Assembly: GCA_034770075.1 (NCBI GenBank)
Contig: CM068378.1
Coordinates: 43,428,508-43,492,507 of the forward strand
DNA from: Aralia elata
Lineage: Eukaryota; Streptophyta; Magnoliopsida; Apiales; Araliaceae
Direction of reading: 5' to 3'
Length of the DNA stretch: 64,000 nt
Shown here in pieces: positions 54,877-64,000 of the stretch. The stretch's first letter is position 1. Every line of letters starts with the position of its first letter. The notes under the pieces are model-generated. The model saw only the letters and a program-made list of their open reading frames with translations, ran no database searches and was not told where the DNA came from. Position numbers and translations under genes: made by a program.

Positions 54877-56318
54877 TAAGATTAGAAACTTGCCTGATCT
54901 GTTGCTTAATAATTTACTTTACGTTTCTGTTTGGTAAGTACCCTACAAAATATGATTTCACTCTCTGATGAGACATAGCTATTACAGTAATAACATATTT
55001 AATAATTAAACACGGGTGACTACCATCACCAGAGTCCACTCTACGATGGCCGAAGGGGTTCGACTATCATACTCTTCGGTTTATAAATGAGTTCTATGAT
55101 TGGAGCGAGACCACTCTTCGATTGTAGAGTTCACCTTACGATTTACCGGGATTGAGAAGCACTCTAAAGTCAAGGAACATCTTTTGGCCGGTTAATCTAA
55201 GGTCAAACATGTCTAGGAATATACTTCAGGTCTGACCGACCCTCTGCCGACAAGATTTTGGCTTTGACTCTAGGTGGGAACCGTTCGTAGTTCGGTGATC
55301 TCTTCAGGCTCGGATATGCTTTGCGTTTGGCTTCAAGAAGCCAAAGGTTTGGGTCTCACTTTTAATATTTCGGCTTCGGAGTTATGACTTTGGAAGTCAG
55401 GTCCGAACCTTACAGATACCAGGGGTTCGACTTTGGGTCCGGTATTGAACTAAACCCGGAGCAAAGGCTACTGCCTTCGGGTTCGACTACAGATTCCACT
55501 TTGGGAACCATTCTACAGTCTGGGGTCGGGTAACTACCGTTACCTAACCCCGTTACCTAGGTCCATGAGTTCGAGGTGAGGTGACGAACCTCATTGGACA
55601 ACTTTAGTCCTTCCGATATTACTTGGTAACAAGGATAGGGTCATTAATACGACTCCGCTTTCAGTTACTAACCAGTTCTTTGTCTAAATATAGCATGCAT
55701 GGCCTGCACAACACTCTACGACTCAGAGTTTATCATTACTCTAACATCACAACTAAGCATGTTTGACTCCATCCATAGGGAAACCTAACTGAACAAGGAA
55801 AGACTAATACTTGAAGTAAAAGAAAGGGTCTCACCTCTCCGGAGCTTCGTTCTCTAGCTTTCAGCTTGTGCTCGTCTCTTCGAACGGCAAGAACTCCTCT
55901 TTAAGATTACTCTTACCTCACACTATCTCTCTTGTATTCGAACTAATAAACTCAGCAAGCTCTACAAGAGAAATCAGGATCTCTATTTATAGAAGAACCT
56001 TTAGTCAATCGTCAGTCATTACTTAAATCGTAGAACCAATACACAACGGTAATACCCGTTGGTTAAAAAGGATTAGGTGAAAAGCTGCCCAACTCACCCT
56101 CCAGCCATGCCCACAGTAATCGGCTGATTAACCCTTACACACAAGGTAGGGAGGTAGGCCATTGGCCTAGTGCGGCTGGTTGTACTTTAAACAATAAGTG
56201 AATACCTTGTATCGGTAACTCTGCACTCAGTTTATTAAGGCCAAGTTCTTATTGGGCTGACCGAATAGACTCTGCTAACTTGGGATTGGTGTGGGCTTAC
56301 ATGTACTAGGTCACGCAT
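54877..56318 (-). repeat. LTR X, part 2 (Tekay-type, minus)
   Basis: Resumes after element Z with AACTTGCCTGATC, paralleling AACTTGCCTGAAG in the lone LTR (4120). It includes a GC-richer tract (55020-55560) with recurring GGTTCGACT and the perfect inverted repeat TTTGGCTTCAAGAAGCCAAA (55326-55345). On the minus strand there is a splice-donor-like GAGAGGTGAGACC near 55835 and a TATA-like TATAAATAG at about 55984-55992. Assignment of 55560-56318 to X rather than to a separate element is by position and orientation of the promoter-like features only. Confidence 0.55.
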
Positions 56319-57855
56319 TGATGAGTGGGTTTTATACCTAAGAATTGGATATCTTTTACGCTTAATTCTTTGTTATCTTTAAGTATTTTTAGTGTATTTT
56401 ACTTGTTTGTGCATTGGTTTTGTAGGAGGCGGCTTTGATTGGTCATTTCTGGAAATTTTGGGCTTTAGTGGCATTTTCGTAATTTTGGAAAATTAACCCA
56501 CGCCGAGGCGCGAATTCTCAAGCCAAATCTGGTGCCGGGGTGAGCTCCATAATGACCCGTGCCGGGGCGAACTCCCCAGGCCAAAAATGGCGCCGGGGCG
56601 AGCTCGTCGGGATTCATCAGCGGCTGGATTTGTCTTTTTCTATCATAATGGGATAGCTTGGGAGGAATTTCAGGAACTTGAATGAGACATGAAGAGAGAG
56701 AATGGTCGGATTATTCAGCATACAGGAGATTGCAAGGGATTATTCAACCTATCATGGAACCTATCATGGACAAGTACTAAGGAAAAGGAAGAACCACCAT
56801 AACATCACCAAGAGGCTAAGGATTGCAATTGGGAGAAGAAAAGCTAAGAAAGAAGATATTACCAAGCAAACAATTCGGGAATTAATCCAAAAAGGATTTT
56901 ATCATTCTATTTCCTAGTATTTCATTCTTATTTTGTAATTCCAAAACCATGTTATATAAATTGAATATGATGTTATTTAAAGCTATCATGAACTAACTTT
57001 TATTTCTAAGATTCCAATGGAACCCAACTCATAGTTTGTATTGAATACTCTCTCTTTGAATATTAGTTTGTCTCTTGTGAATTGGTTATCATAACTTATG
57101 CTTATGGATTAATTGCTTGGCCCATAATTACCTTGGTAACCTATATGAAATTGAGAAATGGAATATAGTGTTGAGACCTAGTTGTGATTTCATGTGAAAG
57201 TTGGATATTCTTGTGGGTAGTTTGTGAGATTATGTGACGTGTGTCTTATTCATTATCCTTAAGAATAGATAATTTGATAGTATTCAGGATAGACATATAC
57301 CTAAATACCGCATATATCCATTTGAGAAACTTTGCTTAATGATTTTTATTGCAAAAGTTGGTAATTGATAGAGTGGTTAATGAGATTTTACCCGTGACAT
57401 GTATCTTGTTAATTATTCTTGATATTGGTTTCTTGTTAGTGTATAGAATAGAGATATATCTATACACCGCATTAGAAAATACGTATTTGACCATCGAGAG
57501 AGGCTTTTATATAAATGTGAATTCTCGGATGACAATTCTTATGTTCTAACTAGTTGAAAAAGAGAAAGTTGTGATTTTCAAATGAAGAGTTGGGGGAAAT
57601 TGTAATCTTAGATCTTCCTTTCTTGAATTCTATCCGTGTTTTATTTAATTCTTGCTTTCTTAATTGTCTTATACAGTTTTAATTATCAGCAAAATCAAAT
57701 CAAATCATCATTGTTTAAATAAGATCAACATGTCATGCGATTGATAATTAGTAGTTATTTGACATAATTCCTCGTGGGTTCGACACTCTACTTACTTTAT
57801 ATTACTTGTGGACCGCGTATACTTGCGCGTGTTTTATTGATTGTGAAATCCATCA
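56319..57855 (+). repeat. Athila 2 5' LTR
   Basis: 1537 bp from TGATGAGTGGGTTTTATACC to AAATCCATCA (inverted termini TGATG/CATCA). GC array at 56501-56605. A TATA-like TTATATAAATT at about 56953 is the most likely promoter. The frames over 56702-56917 and 57349-57549 are chance. Confidence 0.85.
56501..56605 (+). repeat. GC-rich palindrome array in the Athila 2 LTR
   Basis: Four units: CGCCGAGGCGCG (56501-56512), TGCCGGGGTGAGCTC (about 56533-56547), TGCCGGGGCGAACTC (about 56560-56574) and CGCCGGGGCGAGCTC (56590-56604). The GCCGGGGCGAG core is the one in the element Z LTRs. Confidence 0.85.
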
Positions 57856-57864
57856 ATAAGTTTT

Positions 57865-57882
57865 TGGCGCCGTTGCCGGGGA
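57865..57882 (+). other. Athila 2 primer-binding site
   Basis: TGGCGCCGTTGCCGGGGA is the tRNA-Asp-type primer site characteristic of Athila elements, ten bases after the LTR end. Confidence 0.9.
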
Positions 57883-57977
57883 ATTATTCTATAATAATTT
57901 TTACCAATATTGATTATAGTCGAATTGATCTTAATTTAAACTTGTATATAATATTTCGTTTTATTTTGTAGGTACTC

Positions 57978-59330
57978 TTGATTTGTATGCGACGCTCACA
58001 AAGTCTAGAGTTATTTCCTTACAATCCCGAGATCGAGAGAAATATTCGAAGATTACGAAGAGAAAGAGCTCGAGGTCCTAACAATCAAGAGACTATGGCG
58101 GCAGAGGAGTATAAAGCATTGAGAGACTATGCAGCGCTGCGTATAAATGATTTGCAATCTAGTATCATAAGGCCAACAATAGCTGCCAATTCCTTTGAAA
58201 TCAAATCGGGGACAATACAAATGGTGAAAAACGTGGTACAATTTGGGGGTATGGCTAATGATAACCCAAATGAGCATTTATTGAGCTTCATTGAGATATG
58301 TGATACTTTCAAGTTTAATGGAATAACGGATGATGTTGTGAGGCTTAGACTCTTCCCATTCACATTGAGAGACAAAGCTAAAAGTTGGCTTCACTCGTTA
58401 CCACCGGGTTCCATTACTACACGGGCATACTTAGCACAGAAATTTTTGGCAAAATTCTTCCCTCCTGCAAAGACTGCTAAAATGAGAAATGATATTTCAA
58501 CCTTTGAGCAACAACATGGAGAATCATTGTATGAGGCATGGGAGAGATACAAAGAATTGCTTCAAAGATGCCCTCATCATGGATTACCTCAATGGATGTA
58601 AATAAATACCTTTTACGATGGACTGGGAACTCATTCTCGGACTAGCATTGATGCAGCTTCGGGAGGGGCATTCATGGCTAAGAATTATGAAGACGCATAT
58701 GAATTGTTAGAAACCATGGCTGCAAATAACTATCAATGGCCAACTTCTAGAGTCAATCAGCAGAAAGTGGCGGGGGTATTAGAAGTGGATGCTATCACAG
58801 CTTTAGCAGCTCAGTTGTCAGTTATGTCAAAGAAGATTGATTCTATAGCCGAGTCAAAAGTGCAGCAGGTAGCCCTTCTTTGTGAGCTATGTGCGGGGAC
58901 ACATGCGACCGACCAATGTGCCATTAATCCTGAGGCAGTTCAGTTTATGAGTAGCTACCAGAGACCACCAAATCCATACCAAAACACTTACAATGCTGGA
59001 AATATAAACCATCCCAACTTCGCATGGAGCAACAACCAAAACCATCAACAAGCTCCAAGACCACACTATCCCCCGGGGTTCCAAAATCAGTAACAACATC
59101 ATGCAGCACAAACTTCACAACCTGAGAGAAAGCCAGACTTGGAAGAGCTCATGATGAAATATATGGCCAATAATGATGTGTTGTTAAAGAGCCAAGCGGC
59201 GACAATAAAAAATTTCGAAAATCAAGTGGGGCAAATGGCCAATATGTTGTCAAATAGACCTCAAGGATCTCTTCCTAATAACACAGAAACTAACCCAAGA
59301 AGAGAAGGGAAAGAGGAATTCAAGCAGTAA
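57978..59330 (+). pseudogene. gag: Athila 2 gag
   Basis: Gag with recognisable Athila features: IKSGTIQMVKNVVQFGGMAN, NEHLLSFIEICDTFKFNGIT, VRLRLFPFTLRDKAKSWLHS, FLAKFFPPAKTAKMRNDIST and YEAWERYKELLQRCPHHGLP. The zinc knuckle is the short form CELCAGTHATDQC (58889-58927). A C-terminal segment contains KNFENQVGQMANMLSNRPQG. In-frame stops: TAA at about 58599, TAA at about 59091 and TAA at about 59328. A frameshift follows before protease. Otherwise the frame is preserved over 1.3 kb. Confidence 0.9.
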
Positions 59331-59353
59331 CACTTAGAAGTGGAAAACAAACT

Positions 59354-60020
59354 TTGCAAGCACCTGAAATACAAAAAGAGGCAGCCCGGTTATGCCCTTC
59401 CCCAGACTTGAATTATGCAGAATTTTCTAAGGAAAAGGACAACAATGTGGAACCTGAGCCAGAACAGAGAGAAACCACTGACAAAACCCATGTTGTTCCT
59501 ACACCAAAGGTATTCCCACCAGTTCCATTTCCTCAAAGACTGCAAAAACAAAAATTAGATAAGCAATTTGCTAAATTCCTCGAGGTGTTCAAAAAGCTAC
59601 AAATTAACATACCTTTTGCAGAAGCTTTAGAGCAGATGTTGAGCTATACCAAATTCATGAAGGGTATTCTGTCTAGAAAGAAGAAATTAGAAGATTTTGA
59701 GACAGTGGCCTTGACTGAGGAATGCAGTGCAGTACTACAGAGAAAGCTACCTCCTAAGTTGAAGGATCCTGACAGTTTTACTATACCATGCACTATTGGT
59801 AGCTTGTCATTCAGTAAATGTTTGTGTGACTTGGGTGCTAGCATAAATCTCATGCCTTTATCAGTATACACTTAGTTGGGACTTCCTGCACCAAAGCCAA
59901 CAAACATATCTCTTCAGCTTGTAGATAGGTCTGTTACTTATTCGAGAGGGATTGTGGAGGACATTCTTGTAAAGGTGGATAAGTTCATCTTCCTAGCTGA
60001 TTTTATCATTTTTGACTAAT
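59354..60020 (+). pseudogene. pol: Athila 2 protease
   Basis: The gag-protease linker (VPPVPFPQRLQKQKLDKQFA-type, with LEVFKKLQINIPFAEALEQM) leads into the aspartic protease, whose active site reads CLCDLGASINLMPLSVY. DLGAS replaces the usual D(S/T)G, as is normal for Athila. A TAG after VYT at about 59873 interrupts it. The frame continues to ILVKVDKFIFLADFIIFD, with a TAA near 60018. Confidence 0.85.
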
Positions 60021-60045
60021 AAATGTTCAGAAGGGAGAGCTGACT

Positions 60046-61109
60046 ATGCTGGTTCAGGACCAAGAGGTCACATTCAATGTATTTAAGGCAATAAAATTCC
60101 CTTCAGACGAAGAAGAATGCTTTCAGGTGGATGTGGTTGAACAGGCGGTGAATGATGAGTTCCTGAAGGTTATGAATGATGATCCGTTGGAAACCACACT
60201 ATTAGGGGATATTGACATGGATGATCTATACTTGATTGAATACTTACAGATATTGGATGCAGTACCACGTGTAAGCAAATTTAAGATCCCTTTTGGTCTT
60301 TGGAACTTGCAAACAAATCTTCAGATCGTTTGAGGCCATCTCTTGAGATACCACCTTCACTTGAGCTTAAACCTTTACCTAATCATCTAAGGTATGCTTC
60401 TTTAGGTGAATCATCTACTTTAGCTATTATTATTGCATCTATACTTAATGAATTTCAGGAAAGTAAACTGATACGAGTTCTTCGAGAGTACAAAATTGCA
60501 ATTGGATGGACCATTACTGACATCAAAAGAATAAGCCCATCATTCTGCATGCACAAGATTCTGATAGAGAATGATATAAAACCTACAGTGGAACAGCAGA
60601 GGAGACTCAATCCAATTATGAAAGAGGTAGTCAAGAAAGAGATCTTAAAATGGTTGGATGTTGGAATTATATACCCCATTTCTGATAGTTCTTGGGTGAG
60701 TCTGGTTCAATGTGTACCAAAGAAAGGGGGAATGACTGTGGTAGCAAATGATAACAATGATTTGATACCGACGAGGACAGTAACCGGCTGAAGGGTTTAC
60801 ATGGACTACCGGAAACTTAATAAAGCAACCCGAAAAGATCATTTTCCACTACCTTTCATTGATCAGATGTTGGATAGATTGGCTGGACATGAGTACTATT
60901 GTTTATTGGATGGATATTCGGGGTACAATCAGATTGCAGTTGCTCCGGAGGATCAGGAAAAGACTACGTTCACTTGTCCGTATGGTACTTTCGCTTTTAG
61001 GAGAATGTCGTTCGGATTGTGCAACGCACCAGCGATGTTCCAAAGATGTATGATGGCAATTTTTTCAGATATAGTAGAGTGCAATGTGGAGGTTTTCATG
61101 AATGATTTT
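60046..61109 (+). pseudogene. pol: Athila 2 reverse transcriptase (truncated)
   Basis: A linker with an acidic stretch (FQVDVVEQAVNDEFLKVMND), a frameshift near 60300, then RT: LPNHLRYASLGESSTLAIII, EILKWLDVGIIYPISDSSWV, a TGA at about 60789, MDYRKLNKATRKDHFPLPFI, LLDGYSGYNQIAVAPEDQEK and FAFRRMSFGLCNAPAMFQRC. It ends in VFMNDF at the catalytic box: the first catalytic Asp codon is Asn (GAT to AAT), unlike Athila 1 (FMDDF). The LTR at 61110 begins two bases after the Phe codon. RNase H and integrase lie beyond. Confidence 0.9.
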
Positions 61110-64000
61110 TGTGACGCCCCCGAATCCTGGTTCCCTTATCCACGAATTCGGTGCATCACTGTGCAACACGATACATCTCATTCTACACCTGTCAATAACT
61201 TATTGCGGAATAATAAAAATATTTACATTGATATAATATAAATATTGTCGTCCCAAGCCTCGAAACCATAACTAAAACATGATCTTACTACATGAAAGTA
61301 ATTACAAGATTATTACAACATGTTCCCATCTAATCTCAAGTACGAAGACCTTAATTAGTACATCATTTAATAATCATTACAAATTTAATATTACTCCTGC
61401 TGTATATATAATAGTCCATATCAATACAAGCATTAACAATTATTACCTCAAACTCTCCTCAATCTCAGGTTTCGTAACATTTAACTAAAACACTTATGAT
61501 CAAGGTTGAATAAATACCATTGATCATTTACAAAGTCTCCTATGTGAACGCAAGGTTCGGATTCTAACTTTAGTCAATCCCTGAATATATGCAAAGTTAC
61601 CCAACAACTATACATTCGTTATAAAAATGTCCTTTATACATTATCGTCATCCTTGTAGTTTACTATAATAAGTAACTAACATAATCACATCATAAATACT
61701 ATAATGGATAACCTTCATCTTTAACTAAAGGTTTACATATTCAAATTCACGTACATCATACACTGTCATCACAGCTATAAAATTACAATAAAGAAACATT
61801 TGGCAACCTTCTTGAATCCTTGTGCCTCTAATCCTTATCATCACGATATCAAGATAATTGCATTGCATCGTAAATCTACAAAAGTTTTATTTTTGCAAGA
61901 ATGAGCACGATGGCTCAGCAAGAACTAACAGTTTTCACATTTCATGTTTCACGTAACACATAAGTTTGCATTTATCCATGGATCATGATTCTCATACTAT
62001 GTATCTTACTCATGCATTATAAATCTTATGCAATTCATCTGTATACATGCATCATGTATCTCATAGCATACTTCATGCATCTCACATTGTATATTCACAA
62101 TAGTTCAAGTCCCACATAGAACAATATAGTCACATAATTGCACATTGTGCACACTTTAATCATGCTCGCATATACTCCACATAATAATGAAAGATTTAAT
62201 AATCAAGTCATGTACATCAATACATTTAAACAAGTTAACAAGTTACTGAAAGAACTTGCCTTTAAGCATTCCTTGCCAAATTATAATGGCTCGTCCTTCA
62301 AATATCCTACACAATTTATTTAACAATAAAATACCAATTAGCCACTAAAAAGGCTTCATATAATGGTTTACAATATAACAACTCTTATCTCATATTGTTC
62401 GCGCATTATAAATTAATAAACGTGATTAACTCTAAAACGTTACTCTGTGTCGCGTCGTTTGAAAACGTTACGACCCTTATCACCATCAATACTTATTGGA
62501 TACATTAACCCCATTCCATATCTTATAATGTTCGTTTCATTTGAATCAAAACATTATTTAAGTTCGTTAACACTTTACACGGCGTTTCGATGTTTATAAG
62601 TCACACGCCTAATTCGCCTCTTTTCGACGCGTTTAGCATGCTCATACATTGGGTTATAACACTCTATCATGTTTTATTATTAGTACAAATAAAATATTAA
62701 ACAAAGTTATACACACTTGTTACGGCGTTACAACGTTTGCATGTCCGTACGCCACACTTACCTATTCGAACGTCCAAGTGACACGCGTTTGCGTACGCTT
62801 AGCACGCCCACTCGAATTGTTTAATACTCAATGGTTAATATTAAGTATCATTATAATTCATAATAATCATGTTTTAGAACTTAGAATATCATTTAACATT
62901 GTCGGGAGCATTACGCGTGCTTACGCTTATGCCCGACACTCTTCGATTGTCTCTAAAAACACATCAGTCACACAAATGGTCAATTTGGGAATTGATCCCG
63001 ACCTCCAATTGAAAAACTCAAAGAACGAAAGTTGTAGGTCTACTCGTTCTCTTTTCAAATCATCTTGAATCGCCTCAATCCGAGTTCGTATGAGAACGTT
63101 ATGCCCATTTTACTAAAGGACGTCGGAGTAGTTTTGCACAGTTTCCTTACCAGCGCCTTAGGCGCTCAAAATGACCTTTGGGCAGCGCTCTAGGCACTCT
63201 CTAACAGTAGCTGAGCCCGTGGCCAGCGCCCAGCCAGCGCCTTAGGTGCTCGACCTGAGTCTCCAACCCGTTTTGCTTCCCGGAATGCTCTGTTTTGGTG
63301 TTCTTGACCTATCTTGCTTCCAATCACCATAACTCCCTCAATACATGTTCAAATTGGTCCATTCCGGACTCTATGGACTCCTAAGACATAGGGCTACAAC
63401 ATATCAAAATTTTAGAGCTATCCATTAAAATTAACATGGCCAAATCTTAGGTCAAAGTATCAACTCATGCTATATTTTCGTGTTCTTGGTGTTCTTCGTG
63501 TTTTTCACAAAAATCTTCACCAAATCTTCGTTTTAACTTCTTTTTACTCCATTCCAACTGGGTTAAACTCATAACCCATGGAAGTACAATATTATAACAA
63601 CAAATAAATTAACCAAACATCAAATCCAAGCTACATGTCCTCTAAATCGTCCAAAAGTCCAAGTTCTTCATGTTCTTTATCCTTTAAGCATGGGTTCGGA
63701 TTTTTCTTCGTTTTTGTTCCATTTTAATGTTATTAATGGCTTACAAGGTCTCTTGGAAACATTATTAAGCAACCCCAACCAACAACAATAATAAAAATTG
63801 CAAGAAAACTCAAAACCCATCACAAAAGCTTGAAAAGCTTACAAAACTCAAAAATGGGGAGAGAGAAGGTTTGAAGAGGATGACTACCTCTTGAATGGTT
63901 CTCCTTGATGCTACTGACTCTACAGAGCTTGAAGCTCTCCCTCTTTCCTCTCCTTGGCCTCCCGAGCTCCTCCTTCTTCTCCTCTTCTTTCTCCCGCATG
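61110..64000 (-). repeat. Tekay-type LTR inserted in Athila 2 (minus, runs off the window)
   Basis: Starts TGTGACGCCCCCGAATCC. The first 200 bp and the region 63320-63870 align with the lone LTR (2917-3070 and 4720-5310). Hairpin at 61895-61920, GC array at 63152-63250, splice-donor-like AAGAGGTAGTC near 63885. Solo or 3' LTR; its sense start is beyond 64000. 61300-63100 holds no supported gene. Confidence 0.8.
63152..63250 (-). repeat. GC-rich palindrome array in the terminal Tekay LTR
   Basis: AGCGCCTTAGGCGCT (63152-63166, near-perfect palindrome), AGCGCTCTAGGCACT (63184-63198), a half copy AGCGCCC (63225-63231) and AGCGCCTTAGGTGCT (63236-63250). It sits in the position equivalent to the 4477-4672 array of the lone LTR but has a different sequence. 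Confidence 0.85.

Larger units (their letters stand above)
56319..61109 (+). mobile_element. Athila 2, 5' portion
   Basis: 5' LTR, tRNA-Asp-type primer site, gag, protease and most of reverse transcriptase of an Athila element, cut at 61109 by the LTR at 61110. It supplies the gag/protease part missing from Athila 1. Its RT is close to that of Athila 1, but its LTR is distinct in the middle. Confidence 0.9.

Noticed and set aside
56702..56917. 71-codon basic frame in the Athila 2 LTR
   Set aside because: Inside the LTR and AG-rich. No matching frame in the Athila 1 LTR.
62649..63068. 139-codon frame in the terminal LTR
   Set aside because: Not in the equivalent part of the lone LTR and unsupported by any recognisable domain.

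Overview
The window is a block of angiosperm nuclear heterochromatin. It is almost entirely nested LTR retrotransposons, and I found no convincing host gene, tRNA, rRNA or organellar sequence. The plant assignment rests on the element lineages: Ty1-copia with initiator-Met primer sites, Ty3-gypsy Tekay-type chromoviruses with a C-terminal chromodomain, Athila elements with the tRNA-Asp-type primer site TGGCGCCGTTGCCGGGG and an extra ORF after pol, and Tat/Ogre elements with the primer site TGGCGACTC(C/T)(A/G)CTGGGGAC. The sequence does not identify the species.

Layout. 1-2916: truncated copia element A (LTR end, primer site, long leader). 2917-6242: lone minus-strand Tekay-type LTR. 6243-10340: 5' part of a minus-strand Tat element (gag, leader, LTR). 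10341-10691: end of a second Tat LTR with primer site and short leader. 10692-11801: start of a third Tat LTR. From 11802 a plus-strand Tekay-type element Y begins. Its LTR is split into 11802-13254, 29946-30087 and 38817-39943 by a 5'-truncated Athila element (13255-29945) and by copia C (30088-38811, minus, target duplication GGCCA). The Athila is itself split by copia B (17962-26938, plus, target duplication CCCTC). Y continues with primer site, leader ORF, gag and the start of protease to 42303, where LTR X (minus, 42304-43419 and 54877-56318) interrupts it. X is interrupted by the complete Tekay element Z (43420-54871, minus, target duplication AAACG) and by Athila 2 (56319-61109). Athila 2 is cut in its reverse transcriptase by another minus-strand Tekay-type LTR (61110 to the window end).

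All coding regions are damaged by stops, frameshifts, insertions or loss of catalytic residues. Gene order follows each lineage: gag-PR-RT-RNaseH-IN for gypsy, gag-PR-IN-RT-RNaseH for copia. Copia B has near-identical LTRs but a dead interior and shares defects with copia C, which suggests a non-autonomous family mobilised in trans.

The most unusual signal is a recurring architecture. Otherwise AT-rich LTRs, leaders or non-coding parts of unrelated elements (copia, Athila, Tekay, Tat) carry short GC-rich near-palindromes of about 12-22 bp, usually repeated 3-8 times at about 25-45 bp spacing. The palindrome sequence does not follow element phylogeny. Homologous LTRs can carry different palindromes, unrelated elements can share one, and one copia copy has such a cassette that its two relatives lack.
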